64,000 bases of DNA from contig NZ_CP049270.1 in the NCBI RefSeq assembly GCF_003048595.2, positions 496,001 through 560,000 of the forward strand. Direction: 5' to 3'. The notes beneath the pieces were generated by a model. That model did no database searches and was not told where the DNA came from. It worked only from the letters and a program-made list of their open reading frames with translations. Positions 51,712 to 61,898 of the stretch are shown here, in pieces (the first letter of the stretch is position 1; each line of letters begins with the position of its first letter). The translations under genes and the position numbers were made by a program. The DNA is from Campylobacter concisus (GTDB taxonomy: Bacteria > Campylobacterota > Campylobacteria > Campylobacterales > Campylobacteraceae).

Positions 51712-53269
51712 GTGCCATATAAATCACGTAGTTTGCAAGCACCTTTTTGCCGTAGTTTCTAGTCTCTGCCACAGGGACAAATTCTAGTGATAAAAATGGC
51801 TCAAATTTTCCCTCTTTAAACATATCATCTCTTGTGATAAGCTTTTTGGTAAAGCCGATACCGCCATTATATGCATAGGCTGTAAATAGCGGATGGTAGA
51901 GAAATTTATCAAGATAGTTTAGGTGGTGATTTGCAAATTTAAATGCAATATCTGTTTTAAAAAGATCATCCTCATCAAAATTTGGGATTTTTAACTCTTT
52001 TTTACCGATCGCATTTGCAAGAAACGGCATAAACTGCATCATACCAAGGGCGTATGAAGTAGAAACTACGCTTGGGATAAAGAGACTCTCTTGTCTAGCC
52101 AGAGCGTAGATCATTGACTTTCTCTCGTTGCTGATGCCCTCAAACTCAGGAGAGCTTGGCATCAAGAAGTATTGCTTCTCCCAGCCATGTGCCTTTTGCA
52201 TGAAGTATGCATAAGCGCCGATACTTTCGTTTGTATAAAATTTCTTCGCAAATTCGCTTGCTTGCGTGGCATTCATATCTTTTGCAAGGGCTACAGTTTT
52301 GTTCCATAAAAACGGATCGCTCACGTCAAAATTTTCGATATTTTGCTTATTAGGCCTTGGCACGATGACTTCAAGTGGTTCGCCACCGATCAAATCTCTT
52401 GCGTAAAGCGAGTAGATATTTGCATCCTTGCTGGCACTTAGCTCTTTTAAAAAGCTTTCGTTTTTGCTTATCTGGTACTGCCAAAAGGTCGCATTATCTC
52501 TTTGCCAAGCTCTTTCAAATGTGCTCTTGGCTCTTGCAAAAAGACTAAAAGCGATATCGTCTTGTCCTAGTAAAATCGCATTTAATCCAAGCGTAAAAGC
52601 GTCATTTTTTTCAGTGACAGCTGGATCGATGCTTAGCAAATTTCTCCTAAAGCCTTCATATTTTTTATTAAAAACAATATCGTTTAATAAATTTGTAAAA
52701 CCCTTTTGTGAGTAGAGCTTGGTCATGAAATTTGCATCAAAACTTTCGCTAAAAAGTATACTTTTATTTTGCGGGCTAGAGGCGTTAAATAGCTCTAAAA
52801 AGCTCTTTGTATCGTTTAAATTTTCAAAAGCTTTAGCCGGATTTGCTTCATTTAATACGAGTAAAATTTTTGATTTTTCTGGATTTGTCTTTGCAAGATT
52901 GGCTGCTAAAATTTCACGAGTGTGATTATCAAGCTTTAAGCTAAAAGAAATGGATGTTAGCAAATTTTGGCAGGTTAGATTTGCCTGGGTGATATTTTTT
53001 GTATTTACACCAGGGCATTTGCTAGGAGCCGCTTTTGGAGGTAAAATTTTATCGATTGATTTTTGAACAAGGCCCGCTTTTCTAAATACATCACGCGAAA
53101 GATCTGCAATCTGTTCTTTTGTATAACTACCCTCGTTAATAAGACGGTTGATGTAGTAGTCTTTTGCTAGGCTTTTTGGCTCGTTTTTTAGCTCTTCGTA
53201 GGTATAAATTTTAGCTAAAAGAGCAACGCAGGCAAGAGAGAGAATACTAAAGTGACGCAGCAAAACCAA
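51632..53269 (-). CDS. slt: Soluble lytic murein transglycosylase
   Basis: 545 residues with a signal peptide (MVLLRHFSILSLACVALLA), a long superhelical U-domain (about 60-380) and a C-terminal SLT domain: YALARQESLFIPSVVSTSYALGMMQFMPFLANAIG with the catalytic Glu in RQESLF, and FTAYAYNGGIGFTKKL. It cleaves murein with formation of 1,6-anhydro ends. Start overlaps the yggT stop by 23 bp, so the two are co-transcribed. Confidence 0.92.
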   Translation of the reverse strand: MVLLRHFSILSLACVALLAKIYTYEELKNEPKSLAKDYYINRLINEGSYTKEQIADLSRDVFRKAGLVQKSIDKILPPKAAPSKCPGVNTKNITQANLTCQNLLTSISFSLKLDNHTREILAANLAKTNPEKSKILLVLNEANPAKAFENLNDTKSFLELFNASSPQNKSILFSESFDANFMTKLYSQKGFTNLLNDIVFNKKYEGFRRNLLSIDPAVTEKNDAFTLGLNAILLGQDDIAFSLFARAKSTFERAWQRDNATFWQYQISKNESFLKELSASKDANIYSLYARDLIGGEPLEVIVPRPNKQNIENFDVSDPFLWNKTVALAKDMNATQASEFAKKFYTNESIGAYAYFMQKAHGWEKQYFLMPSSPEFEGISNERKSMIYALARQESLFIPSVVSTSYALGMMQFMPFLANAIGKKELKIPNFDEDDLFKTDIAFKFANHHLNYLDKFLYHPLFTAYAYNGGIGFTKKLITRDDMFKEGKFEPFLSLEFVPVAETRNYGKKVLANYVIYMALTGSNIKISQLFENLTKPALTDKFRN

Positions 53270-53540
53270 ATAAAAGCCTTATTAAAAATTGATCTAAAAA
53301 TTGAAGTGCTAAAAGCACAATAAGCGGAGTAAAGTCGATGCCGCTAAAATTTGTCTTTATATAGCGTCTAATAAAGCTATAAACCGGCTCAGTTAGCCTA
53401 TAAAGTAGCTGCACGACCGGCGAGCTAGGATCAGGTCTGACCCAGCTAATCAGAGCTGCTGCGATGATGACCCAAGTATAGACCGTGATAATAAGGTGCA
53501 AAATGTTTGCGATCGCTGAAAATAGAGTGGAAAGTATCAT
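53247..53540 (-). CDS. yggT: YggT-family membrane protein
   Basis: 97 residues, two membrane-spanning stretches (LHLIITVYTWVIIAAALISWV and FTPLIVLLALQFLDQFLIRLL) with the family motif P-x-R-x-x-x (here VRPDPSSPVVQLLYRLTEPVYSFIRRYI) between. YggT proteins are linked to cell shape, osmotic stress or cytochrome assembly. Follows gltX by 8 bp and overlaps slt, giving one operon gltX-yggT-slt. Confidence 0.85.
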   Translation of the reverse strand: MILSTLFSAIANILHLIITVYTWVIIAAALISWVRPDPSSPVVQLLYRLTEPVYSFIRRYIKTNFSGIDFTPLIVLLALQFLDQFLIRLLFGFAASL

Positions 53541-53548
53541 TTTTGCTC

Positions 53549-54844
53549 CTAGATTAAAATTTTGGCCAGATCATCTTTGATAAGAGGATAGAGCTCGCTT
53601 AGCTCAGGACCGTGAAGGTCGTTTGTAAGAAGCGCACGTAGCGGCATGAAAAAGTTTTTGCCTTTTAAATTTGTAGCGTCCATAAGCTCTTTTTTAAACT
53701 CATCAAAAGTTTCGCAAGCTTTTAAATTACGAGCTGCTTTTTTGATGATCTCAAATTCGTTTTTGTACTCATCTGGAGCTATTTTTGGTGAGTATATAGC
53801 CTCTACTTTTGCCTTTATCTCAGGCACTAATGAGCTTTCTTGAGTGTAAAATTTAACTAACTCAGCCTTACTCTCATCTACGCCAAAAATTTCTTTTATA
53901 CGCTCTTTTGAAGCAAGCTTGATGTGTTCTCTATTTATTTGCTCAAGTTTTTTCACGTCAAATCTAGCCGGCGAGCGTGAAATTTTGGTTATATCAAACC
54001 ACTTCACCGCCTCTTCGATGGTAAAAATTTCAGTCGGAGTTTTGTTACCAAGAAGTATCAAATAGTTTGCGATCGCCTCAGGCAAAAATCCCTGCTCAAA
54101 GAGCCATTTTACACTTGACTCATTCTCACGCTTGCTCATTTTTTTACCTTCAATATTTAAAAGTATAGGCAAATGCGCGTAGTTCATCTTACCGGTATAG
54201 CCAAGGCCCTCGCGTATGAGGTCTTGCTTTGGTGTATTGCTCACGTGGTCCTCGCCGCGTATGACAAAGGTTACGCCCTCAAGCATATCATCAACTGCGC
54301 AGGCGAAGTTGTAAGTTGGAGTTTTGTCCGCTCTCATGATGACAAAGCTATCAACAGCGTCTGGCTCGAAGCTTAGCTCGCCTTTGATCGCATCTGTAAA
54401 GCTCATAGTGCGTGTTGGCTTTTTCATGCGGATGACAAATGGCTTCTCGCAGTTTAAAACTTCGGCGTCACTTAATCTCTCGCAGGTACCGTCATATCTA
54501 TATGCCACGCCTTGTTCTTTTGCTTTTTGTTTTTTTGCCTCAAGTTCTTCTTCGGTGCAAAAGCAAGCAAAAGCTTTTTTGTCGATGAGGAGCTTTGAAG
54601 CTAGCTGTCTGTGGAATTTTAAATTTTCACTTTGGATGTAAATTTGCTCTGGCTTTATACCAAATTTGCTTAAAATTTCTAAGATATCTTTCTCTTTTCC
54701 CTCGATATTTCGCTCTTTGTCGGTATCTTCTATGCGTAAAATAAAGCCACTTTTATCTTGTAAAGAACAAATATAATTAAAAATAGCGGCACGTAAATTT
54801 CCTATGTGCATATCTCCTGTTGGAGAGGGTGCAAAACGATACAT
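53549..54844 (-). CDS. gltX: Glutamyl-tRNA synthetase
   Basis: 431 residues from ATG 54844 ([18 protein letters not shown]), the conserved N-terminus; the frame continues to 55153 but that extension includes no homologous sequence and overlaps the divergent mscL leader. Motifs HIGN and KMSKRENES, plus [12 protein letters not shown] (zinc-like region). Campylobacter usually encodes two GltX; this could be the discriminating or the tRNA-Gln-misacylating copy, which cannot be told here. Head of the gltX-yggT-slt operon. Confidence 0.92.
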   Translation of the reverse strand: MYRFAPSPTGDMHIGNLRAAIFNYICSLQDKSGFILRIEDTDKERNIEGKEKDILEILSKFGIKPEQIYIQSENLKFHRQLASKLLIDKKAFACFCTEEELEAKKQKAKEQGVAYRYDGTCERLSDAEVLNCEKPFVIRMKKPTRTMSFTDAIKGELSFEPDAVDSFVIMRADKTPTYNFACAVDDMLEGVTFVIRGEDHVSNTPKQDLIREGLGYTGKMNYAHLPILLNIEGKKMSKRENESSVKWLFEQGFLPEAIANYLILLGNKTPTEIFTIEEAVKWFDITKISRSPARFDVKKLEQINREHIKLASKERIKEIFGVDESKAELVKFYTQESSLVPEIKAKVEAIYSPKIAPDEYKNEFEIIKKAARNLKACETFDEFKKELMDATNLKGKNFFMPLRALLTNDLHGPELSELYPLIKDDLAKILI

Positions 54845-54989
54845 AAGCTCATTCCTTACGTTAAATTTTGAGCTTGGATTATAACACCAGCTTGATAAAT
54901 TTAAAGTTATGTAATTTGATTTTTTTAGCCGAAGCAAAGCATTTCTTGAATAAAATCCGAACAAAAATTTAACATTTTTAGGAGAAACA

Positions 54990-55394
54990 ATGAGTTTTAT
55001 AAGCGAATTTAAAGAATTTGCGATGCGCGGAAATGTCATAGATATGGCTGTTGGCGTTGTTATAGGCGGCGCGTTTGGAAAGATCGTTTCATCACTAGTT
55101 GGTGATGTTATAATGCCAGCTGTTGGAGTTTTAACTGGCGGTGTAAATTTCACTGATCTTAAGCTTACACTAAAGGAAGCGGCAGAGGGAGCGCCTGCTG
55201 TTACGATAAACTATGGCTCATTTATACAAACAATGGTTGATTTTTTAATAATCGCATTTTGTATTTTCTGCGTTATCAAAGCTTTAAATACACTTAAAAA
55301 TAAATTACCAAAAGAGGAGCCAGCTACAGCAGAGCCTGAAACTCCAGCTGACATTGCACTTTTAACTGAGATTAGAGATCTACTTAAAAAATAA
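54990..55394 (+). CDS. mscL: Large-conductance mechanosensitive channel
   Basis: 134 residues: [43 protein letters not shown] is the MscL signature with TM1; TM2 is [23 protein letters not shown], and the C-terminal helical bundle ends [14 protein letters not shown]. It opens on membrane tension. Start at 54990 behind TTTAGGAGAAAC. Confidence 0.95.
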   Translation: MSFISEFKEFAMRGNVIDMAVGVVIGGAFGKIVSSLVGDVIMPAVGVLTGGVNFTDLKLTLKEAAEGAPAVTINYGSFIQTMVDFLIIAFCIFCVIKALNTLKNKLPKEEPATAEPETPADIALLTEIRDLLKK

Positions 55395-55408
55395 TTTCAT
55401 ACAATTCG

Positions 55409-55424
55409 AAGGGAGAATTCCCTT
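55409..55424 (+). terminator. Hairpin after mscL
   Basis: AAGGGA (55409-55414) pairs with TCCCTT (55419-55424) around a 4-nt loop, followed by TGAAAATCTATT. Weak U tract. Confidence 0.45.
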
Positions 55425-55496
55425 TGAAAATCTATTAAAATTTATCTTATTTTTATATGCTAAAATGTTTTTTATTTTAAAAAGGCGAGTAAAAAT

Positions 55497-56135
55497 ATGA
55501 TAGAGAAAATCCCGTTTTTTCAAGGCTTAAACGAAGAAGATTTAGCCAAACTTGAAGCCATAAGTGTCGTAAAAAAGTATAAAAAAGGTGAATTTTTATT
55601 TATAGAAGGCGAGGAGCCAAAATGGTTAATATTTTTGATAAGTGGCTCTGTTAAGCTTTATAAAACCACGGCAAACGGAAAAGAAATTTTTATTCATCAG
55701 TTAGCACCTATGAATTTTGTAGCTGAAGTCGTAAATTTTGAAAATATTGTCTACCCAGCTAGTGCTATTTTTACCATATCTGGCGAGGTATTAAAGATAA
55801 ATTATGAAAAATTCGCGGCAGAATTTTTAATAAAACCAGAAATTTGTATGAAATTTTTAAAGTCAATGTCTGAAAAGATAAGAATCACAACAAATCTACT
55901 TCATCAAGAGTTAATTTTAAGCTCAGAAGAAAAAGTGGCTAGGTTTATTTTAGACCATGAAGATTTATTTAATGAGCTAAAACATACAAAAATTTCATCA
56001 ATACTTAATATGACTCCAGAAACTTTTTCAAGAATTTTAAATAAATTTAAAACAAATGGATTGGTTAAACTTGACGAAAAGAACCAAATTTTGGAAAAAT
56101 ATGTAGGTGGACTGCAAGAAATTTATTCTTATTGA
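55497..56135 (+). CDS. Crp/Fnr-family regulator upstream of the hydroxylamine reductase genes
   Basis: 212 residues: N-terminal cyclic-nucleotide-binding-type beta-roll (about 1-120, FLFIEGEEPKWLIFLISGSVKLYKTTANGKEIFI) and C-terminal helix-turn-helix (KISSILNMTPETFSRILNKFKTNGLV, about 165-190). It has no cluster of cysteines like FNR, so it is not an Fe-S oxygen sensor; in Campylobacter such proteins sense nitrosative stress (NssR) or act on respiration. Standing 120 bp before haoC, it probably controls those genes; direct evidence is absent. Confidence 0.85.
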   Translation: MIEKIPFFQGLNEEDLAKLEAISVVKKYKKGEFLFIEGEEPKWLIFLISGSVKLYKTTANGKEIFIHQLAPMNFVAEVVNFENIVYPASAIFTISGEVLKINYEKFAAEFLIKPEICMKFLKSMSEKIRITTNLLHQELILSSEEKVARFILDHEDLFNELKHTKISSILNMTPETFSRILNKFKTNGLVKLDEKNQILEKYVGGLQEIYSY

Positions 56136-56255
56136 AAGTTAATATCAAATAAATATTTTTATTTACTTAAAGAAAAAATTTATATATTTTTTGATAGTAT
56201 TCACTTAAAATTTTAGTAAAAATTTACGATATATTGATAAATTCAGGAGGAAGTT

Positions 56256-56828
56256 TTGGCTGAAGTTAAGAAGAAATTTTTTGTTTGGTCATCTGTGATA
56301 ATAGGCATCGTAATCGGCCTTATCGCTTCTATGGGCATAGCTGATGCACTTCATGCGACTGGTAGTGGCTACATCTGTACCATTTGTCACACGATGGATC
56401 CTATGAATGCTGCATATCATGAAGATGTACACGGCGGCAATAACAAGCTTGGCATAAAAGCTGAATGTTCAGCCTGTCACCTAAATCATACAAGTGCCTA
56501 TACCTATGTACTTACAAAGCTTAAAGTATCGATAAATGATGGTTATAAGACATTTTTTACAGATACGGACAAGATCGACTGGCGTAAAAAACGCGAGCAT
56601 GCATCTCACTTTGTCTATGATAGTGGATGTTTGACTTGCCACTCAAATTTAAAAAATGTTATTCAAGCTGGTAAATCATTCTTACCACATAGAGATTATT
56701 TCGTTCTTGGAAATCCTAATAAAAAATCATGTGTTGACTGCCACGAGCACGTTGGTCACAAGAATTTAGGACTACAAATCGATAAATTTGAAGCAATTAA
56801 AAAACAAGAAAACAATAAAACCAAGTAA
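56256..56828 (+). CDS. haoC: NapC/NrfH-type tetraheme cytochrome c (HaoC-like)
   Basis: 190 residues. One N-terminal membrane helix (FFVWSSVIIGIVIGLIASMGIA) and four CxxCH heme sites: C41, C71, C125, C159. It anchors the periplasmic partner and passes electrons from menaquinol. Start is TTG at 56256, behind AGGAGG. It stands 9 bp before the octaheme gene; this pair fits the epsilonproteobacterial HaoC-Hao system. Family membership with NrfH is clear; the name haoC rests on the partner. Confidence 0.85.
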   Translation: MAEVKKKFFVWSSVIIGIVIGLIASMGIADALHATGSGYICTICHTMDPMNAAYHEDVHGGNNKLGIKAECSACHLNHTSAYTYVLTKLKVSINDGYKTFFTDTDKIDWRKKREHASHFVYDSGCLTCHSNLKNVIQAGKSFLPHRDYFVLGNPNKKSCVDCHEHVGHKNLGLQIDKFEAIKKQENNKTK

Positions 56829-56837
56829 GGAGGAGAG

Positions 56838-58205
56838 ATGTTTAAAAAGTCGCTAATGTTATTAGCCTGTCTAATGTCTTTTGGCTTTGCCTCAAACATG
56901 GATGCAAATAAATCTGACGCTTTAAACCTTAATGTTGTAAAAAACATTAAAGTTGCTCACAAAATGTCAGACTTATCAAAAAGCTGTGTTGAGTGCCACG
57001 CTGAAAAGACACCTGGTATAGTTGCCGATTGGAAAAATAGTCGCCACGCTCACGTTGGCGTAAGTTGTATGGATTGCCACTCTGTAAATGCAGATAATCC
57101 TATGGCTTCAGTTAAGGTGCATCCAAAAGATTCTAACAACCATGTTTCAATGCTAGTTAGCCCAAAAACTTGTGCTAAGTGCCACGAGAATGAGGTTGAA
57201 GAATTTGTTAAGAGTGGTCACGCAAGAGGTGCTATGCAAATGTATGCTAACCCTGCGATGGTAAAACTAATGTATCACTATGAAGGTATGGATCATCCAG
57301 AATACAAAATGGCTCCAGACGCTACTGGTTGTACACAGTGCCACGGAACCGTCATCAAACTAGACGCTGATCACAAACCTACAAAAGAGACTTGGCCAAA
57401 CTACGGTATAGGTAATGTTTATCCTGATGGTGGCGTAGGCGGATGTAAATCATGCCACAGCGCACACACATTTAGCATAGCTGAAGCTAGAAAACCAGCT
57501 GCTTGTGCATCTTGCCACCTTGGACCTGATCACCCAGATATTGAGATCTTTAACAACTCAATGCACGGACATATCTATAATAGCGAAGCTCACAAATGGA
57601 ATTTTGATGCTGCTCCTGATACATGGGATGTACCAGACTTTAGAGCTCCAACTTGTGCAGCTTGCCACATGAGTGGTGTTGGTGAAACAACAACAACTCA
57701 CAATGTTTCAAGAAGACTAAAATGGAACCTATGGGGCGTCAGCAGTAAGCTAAGAACAGCTGGTGATGAACAAGCTGCTGTTGTTTACGAAAAAACTGGC
57801 AAACTAACCATAGGAACGCCACTTGCAGGTCATCCAAATGGACCAGAAGCAGCAAGAGCTGAGATGAAGCTAGTTTGTAAAGCTTGCCATACATCAACTC
57901 ATACAGATAACTTCTTCATTATGGGTGATAAGCAAGTAGAGCTTTATAACGTTTACAATGCTGAAGCAACTAAGATGCTTGAAGAGTTGAAAGCTAAAAA
58001 CTTACTACTCGCAGACGCTTGGGAAGATGAATTCCAAGATGTTTACTATCATATGTGGCACCACGAAGGTCGCCGTATGAGACAAGGTGCTCTAATGGGT
58101 GGTCCTGACTATTCACACTGGCATGGAGTATTTGAAGTTAAGAACGACATTAGAAAACTTCGTGAGATCTATAAACAAAGAATTGAGACTGGTAAAGTTA
58201 AATAA
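56838..58205 (+). CDS. hao: Octaheme hydroxylamine oxidoreductase-like cytochrome c (epsilon-Hao)
   Basis: 455 residues with signal peptide (MFKKSLMLLACLMSFGFA). Eight CxxCH heme sites at C50, C77, C112, C165, C203, C223, C273 and C347 identify the octaheme HAO family, not the pentaheme nitrite reductase NrfA (which has four CxxCH and one CxxCK); length alone could mislead. The C-terminus has HMWHHEGRRMRQGALMGGPDYSHWHG, a conserved HAO block. Published epsilonproteobacterial Hao proteins are thought to act reductively (hydroxylamine or nitrite reduction) since they lack the heme-crosslinking tyrosine; whether Y425 here is that residue needs alignment. Secreted by the Sec route, fed by the upstream cytochrome. 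Confidence 0.88.
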   Translation: MFKKSLMLLACLMSFGFASNMDANKSDALNLNVVKNIKVAHKMSDLSKSCVECHAEKTPGIVADWKNSRHAHVGVSCMDCHSVNADNPMASVKVHPKDSNNHVSMLVSPKTCAKCHENEVEEFVKSGHARGAMQMYANPAMVKLMYHYEGMDHPEYKMAPDATGCTQCHGTVIKLDADHKPTKETWPNYGIGNVYPDGGVGGCKSCHSAHTFSIAEARKPAACASCHLGPDHPDIEIFNNSMHGHIYNSEAHKWNFDAAPDTWDVPDFRAPTCAACHMSGVGETTTTHNVSRRLKWNLWGVSSKLRTAGDEQAAVVYEKTGKLTIGTPLAGHPNGPEAARAEMKLVCKACHTSTHTDNFFIMGDKQVELYNVYNAEATKMLEELKAKNLLLADAWEDEFQDVYYHMWHHEGRRMRQGALMGGPDYSHWHGVFEVKNDIRKLREIYKQRIETGKVK

Positions 58206-58212
58206 TTCTTTA

Positions 58213-58236
58213 TAAGGTGGGTTTTCTCCCACCTTA
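58213..58236 (+). terminator. Terminator after the hao gene
   Basis: TAAGGTGGG (58213-58221) pairs with CCCACCTTA (58228-58236) around a 6-nt loop, followed by CTTTCTT. 9-bp GC-containing stem just after the stop codon. Confidence 0.85.
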
Positions 58237-58397
58237 CTTTCTTAAATAACTATTAGATTTACTCAACTTAAATCATTTTTTATACGTTCAAAACTATACA
58301 ATTTTTAAGACTAATAACATTAAAAGTAAGATATTAATTTTTATAGTACAAATTTAAAAATATAAAATATAATTTTTTATTTTTACAAGGAGAATTT

Positions 58398-59510
58398 TTG
58401 GGACTTTTGAGAATTATTATTGGAGCATTTATATTTAGTTTTCTTATAAATTTTTATTCATATAACCGTTTCATAAAAAAGGTTTCATTTTTTATACCAC
58501 ATCTTGCAAAAATCAGGATACTTTTATATGTTATTTGTATTCTTGAGTTTATATTTGTTCTTCAGATCAGGTTTTCATTCTTAAGCATTGAGCTTTATTT
58601 GATCGCTGGTACGCTCATAGGTTTTTCACTATTTTTGTTTGCTGTTAGTCTATTTTACGATATTTTACGTAGCATTTTTTCTAAAAGTAGCTTTAGTCCA
58701 ACAAGACGAAAATTTATAAAATTTTGCTTTGATATTACATTTGTCATTTTTGTAATTGCTTGTTTTTTAAAAGGTATTTTCAATGCTTTAATGCCACCAA
58801 AGATAAGGCAAGTAGATATAAAAATAAAAAATTTACAAAGCAGCCTAAAAATAGCCATGATAACGGACGTGCATATAGGAGAATTTTTACAGAAAGACTT
58901 TATTAAAAAACTCGTCAATGACATAAATTTGGCAAATCCTGACATCGTAGTGATAGTGGGTGACTTAGTTGATGTAAATGCCGCTTTTATAGAAGATTTT
59001 CTAGAGCCATTAAAAAGTCTTAAAAGTACTTATGGGACTTTTTATGTACCTGGCAATCATGAATATTATCACGGAATAGATGGCATTTTAGAAAAGATCA
59101 GTTCTCTTGGCATAGAAATTTTAGGTAATAAAAACAAAAAAATTGCGAGTATAAATCTAGCTGGCGTTTACGATTTGGCTGGCATTAGGTTTAAACATTT
59201 AGAGCCAAATTTAGATGAGGCATTGACAGGACGTGATCCATCGCTACCTACTATCTTGCTCTCTCATCAGCCAAAATTTATAAAATCAATGCAGCAAGAC
59301 GTTGATCTAGTGCTTTGCGGACATACACACGCTGGTCAAATTTTTCCTTTTGGTCTTTTGGTTTTACTTGATCAGGGATTTTTACATGGCCTTTATAAGA
59401 TTAATGATAAAATGCAAGCTTATGTTAGCAGTGGTGCTGGATTTTGGGGGCCTCCTGTTAGAATTTTTGCTCCAAGCGAGATTGCAATATTAAATTTAAG
59501 TAAGGAATAA
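58398..59510 (+). CDS. Membrane-bound calcineurin-like metallophosphoesterase
   Basis: 370 residues, TTG start at 58398 behind AAGGAGAATT. Four membrane helices (about 1-130) precede the cytosolic or periplasmic phosphoesterase domain with all five metal motifs: ITDVHIGEFL, VGDLVDVN, PGNHEYYHG, LLSHQP, CGHTHAGQIFPFG. Substrates of the YkuE/YaeI-like group include phospholipids or UDP-lipids. It ends 1 bp before psd, so a role in lipid metabolism is a reasonable guess. Confidence 0.85.
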   Translation: MGLLRIIIGAFIFSFLINFYSYNRFIKKVSFFIPHLAKIRILLYVICILEFIFVLQIRFSFLSIELYLIAGTLIGFSLFLFAVSLFYDILRSIFSKSSFSPTRRKFIKFCFDITFVIFVIACFLKGIFNALMPPKIRQVDIKIKNLQSSLKIAMITDVHIGEFLQKDFIKKLVNDINLANPDIVVIVGDLVDVNAAFIEDFLEPLKSLKSTYGTFYVPGNHEYYHGIDGILEKISSLGIEILGNKNKKIASINLAGVYDLAGIRFKHLEPNLDEALTGRDPSLPTILLSHQPKFIKSMQQDVDLVLCGHTHAGQIFPFGLLVLLDQGFLHGLYKINDKMQAYVSSGAGFWGPPVRIFAPSEIAILNLSKE

Positions 59511-59511
59511 A

Positions 59512-60306
59512 ATGAATAAAGACAATCTATTTTCTCAAATTTTTGGAAAGGTTGCAAAGATTAGCTTTTTCAAACCACTTCAAGAGACCATAAATTCTTT
59601 TTATGTAAGACTATTTAAGATAGATATGAGCGAGTTTAAACCAGCAAATGAATATAAAAATTTAAATGAGCTTTTTACTAGAAGGCTCATAAAACCAAGA
59701 GATTTTGATACAGTAGATGAGATGTTTATAAGCCCAGTTGATGGTATTTGTCTTAGTTTTGGCAGCACAAAGGAACTAAAGGCCTTTAGTATAAAAGGCA
59801 TGGAGTATAGTGTAAGTGAACTATTGGGGCAGAGTGAGCTTGAGGGCGAATATGACTTTGCAAATATCTATCTTAGCCCAAAAGATTATCATCATTATCA
59901 TGCGCCTTGCGATATTGCCATTAAAAAAGCCATATACATTCCGGGTAAGCTTTACAGCGTGGCTGCAAAATGGCTTGCAAAAGTAGACAGCCTTTATACA
60001 AAGAATGAACGCGTAGCGCTATCTTGTGAGATAAAAAATGGTAAGAAACTTTGGCTTGTTTTTGTAGGTGCGTTAAATGTCGGAAAGATGAAATTTTGTT
60101 TTGATGAGCGTATACAGACAAATGCGATGGCAAATTTTACACAAATTTACGAGTATGAAAATTTACATATCAAAAAGGGCGAGCGCCTTGGGAATTTTGA
60201 GCTTGGCTCAACTATCGTGATACTTAGCGAAAAAGATGCAATTGAATACAATCTCTTTGAAAATAAAGAGCTTAAATTTGCCGAGACCATTGGAATAATA
60301 AAATAA
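59512..60306 (+). CDS. psd: Phosphatidylserine decarboxylase proenzyme
   Basis: 264 residues, PSD-B type. Conserved FTRRLIKPR, SPVDG, YLSPKDYHHYHAP and VGALNVGKM motifs, and the C-terminal processing site LGST, cleaved to give the pyruvoyl group, in FELGSTIVIL. It makes phosphatidylethanolamine. Starts 1 bp after the metallophosphoesterase gene, so both are in one transcript. Confidence 0.93.
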   Translation: MNKDNLFSQIFGKVAKISFFKPLQETINSFYVRLFKIDMSEFKPANEYKNLNELFTRRLIKPRDFDTVDEMFISPVDGICLSFGSTKELKAFSIKGMEYSVSELLGQSELEGEYDFANIYLSPKDYHHYHAPCDIAIKKAIYIPGKLYSVAAKWLAKVDSLYTKNERVALSCEIKNGKKLWLVFVGALNVGKMKFCFDERIQTNAMANFTQIYEYENLHIKKGERLGNFELGSTIVILSEKDAIEYNLFENKELKFAETIGIIK

Positions 60307-60794
60307 ATACGCTAGGTATATAAGTAAAATTTTTATACCCTACTTGGCCGGTGTCTTATTTGCTCAGACTTTGGTGGTTTTTCATATATTCATTATAATA
60401 TGAGCTTAAAAAAGTATCATGTTTTTTATAGTCATAAGCTCATAGGCTTCAAAATATTATAGATATGAAAGCTTGTAAAATATAATGAGTGTATTATTTT
60501 ATCTATCGAAATCTTTCTTGCTTTAATTGTGTTCTTCATTAAACCATCAACCTCTGCAACTAAGAGCTATTATCTTTACTTATAAAACCCATATTGATAT
60601 CACAGAGCTGATAACTTTTACATCATTGCTTGTATAGAAAAGCTTATGTATCAATAAAGATATTAATAAGACGATATAGCTTAGTATATTTTTCAAAAGA
60701 ATTTTTATCAACTATAATAAGGAAGTTTTAATTTACCTTATGCAGCCCAAGGATTAAATATTTTTTAACTATTTAGCCCAAAAGAGGGCTAAAT
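60307..60794. other. Intergenic stretch between psd and ychF
   Basis: No gene supported on either strand and no strong hairpin found in this AT-rich stretch; the two genes converge here. Confidence 0.6.
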
Positions 60795-61898
60795 TTAAAC
60801 ATTAAACCTAAAGTGCATAACATCGCCATCTTGTACGATGTAGTCTTTGCCCTCAAGTCTCATCTTGCCAGCCTCTTTGGCTCCGTTTTCGCCGCCATGT
60901 GCGATGTAGTCATCATAGCTTATCACTTCAGCTCTGATAAATCCTCTCTCAAAGTCATTGTGTATGACGCTTGCTGCTTTTGGCGCTTTCCAGCCATTTG
61001 TGATCGTCCAAGCCCTAACTTCAACGACGCCAGCGGTGAAATAGCTTATCAAATTTAGCTTCGCAAAAGATGTTTTGATGATCTTTTCAAGACCGCTCTC
61101 GTTCGTGCCAAGAGATGCCAAAAACTCGTGTGCCTCTTCGTCGCTTAGGCCGATTAGCTCCTCTTCAACCTTGGCGCAAAGCTTGATCACCTCGTGGTCT
61201 GAGGCTTTTGCGTACTCTCTTAGTGCTTTTACAAATTTATTATCTTCGCTAAGCCCTTCTTCATCGACGTTTGCACCATAAACTACCTCTTTGGCGCTTA
61301 AAAGCCTTAGCTCTCTATTAAGCGCTAAAAACGCCTCACTATCTTTTTGCTCAAAGCTACTTGCGCTTTTGCCGTCGTTTAGGTGAGCCAAAAGTAAATT
61401 TGCCACCTCAAGCGCTTCTTTTGCGCCTTTTGCGTTTGCTTTCGCCTCTCTTGTGAGCTTTTCTATCTTTTTGTTTAGCTGCTCGATGTCGGCTAGTATC
61501 AGTTCGGTTTGAATGATCTCGATGTCTCTTACTGGATCGACGCTGCCCTCGACGTGAGTAATATTTTCATCTTCAAAGCAGCGAACGATGTGTAAGATAA
61601 GCTCGGTTTCTCTGATGTTTGATAAAAATTTATTGCCAAGCCCCTCGCCTGAGCTTGCACCCTTTACAAGGCCTGCGATATCAACAAATTCTATGGTTGA
61701 GTATTGAATTTTATTTGGACTTACTATCTTTGCAAGCTCATTTAGACGCTTATCAGGCACTGGCACGATGGCTTTATTTGGCTCGATCGTACAAAACGGA
61801 TAGTTTGCACTCTCAGCGTTTTGCGCCTTTGTAAGCGCGTTAAATGTCGTTGATTTGCCCACATTTGGTAGGCCTACTATTCCAACTGAAAGTCCCAT
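60795..61898 (-). CDS. ychF: Redox-regulated ribosome-binding ATPase YchF
   Basis: 367 residues from ATG 61898 ([19 protein letters not shown]). G1 GLPNVGKS, switch [20 protein letters not shown], a helical coiled-coil insertion (about 125-205), and C-terminal TGS domain ([33 protein letters not shown]...). YchF/OLA1 family proteins hydrolyse ATP and bind ribosomes. Start codon overlaps the pepA stop (TGATG). Confidence 0.95.
   Translation of the reverse strand: MGLSVGIVGLPNVGKSTTFNALTKAQNAESANYPFCTIEPNKAIVPVPDKRLNELAKIVSPNKIQYSTIEFVDIAGLVKGASSGEGLGNKFLSNIRETELILHIVRCFEDENITHVEGSVDPVRDIEIIQTELILADIEQLNKKIEKLTREAKANAKGAKEALEVANLLLAHLNDGKSASSFEQKDSEAFLALNRELRLLSAKEVVYGANVDEEGLSEDNKFVKALREYAKASDHEVIKLCAKVEEELIGLSDEEAHEFLASLGTNESGLEKIIKTSFAKLNLISYFTAGVVEVRAWTITNGWKAPKAASVIHNDFERGFIRAEVISYDDYIAHGGENGAKEAGKMRLEGKDYIVQDGDVMHFRFNV

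Noticed and set aside
53549-55153. Extended glutamyl-tRNA synthetase start at 55153
   Set aside because: The extra 103 residues are low-quality sequence opposite mscL; the conserved start is at 54844.
56838-58205. Call as pentaheme nitrite reductase NrfA
   Set aside because: Eight CxxCH sites and no CxxCK; matches the octaheme HAO family.
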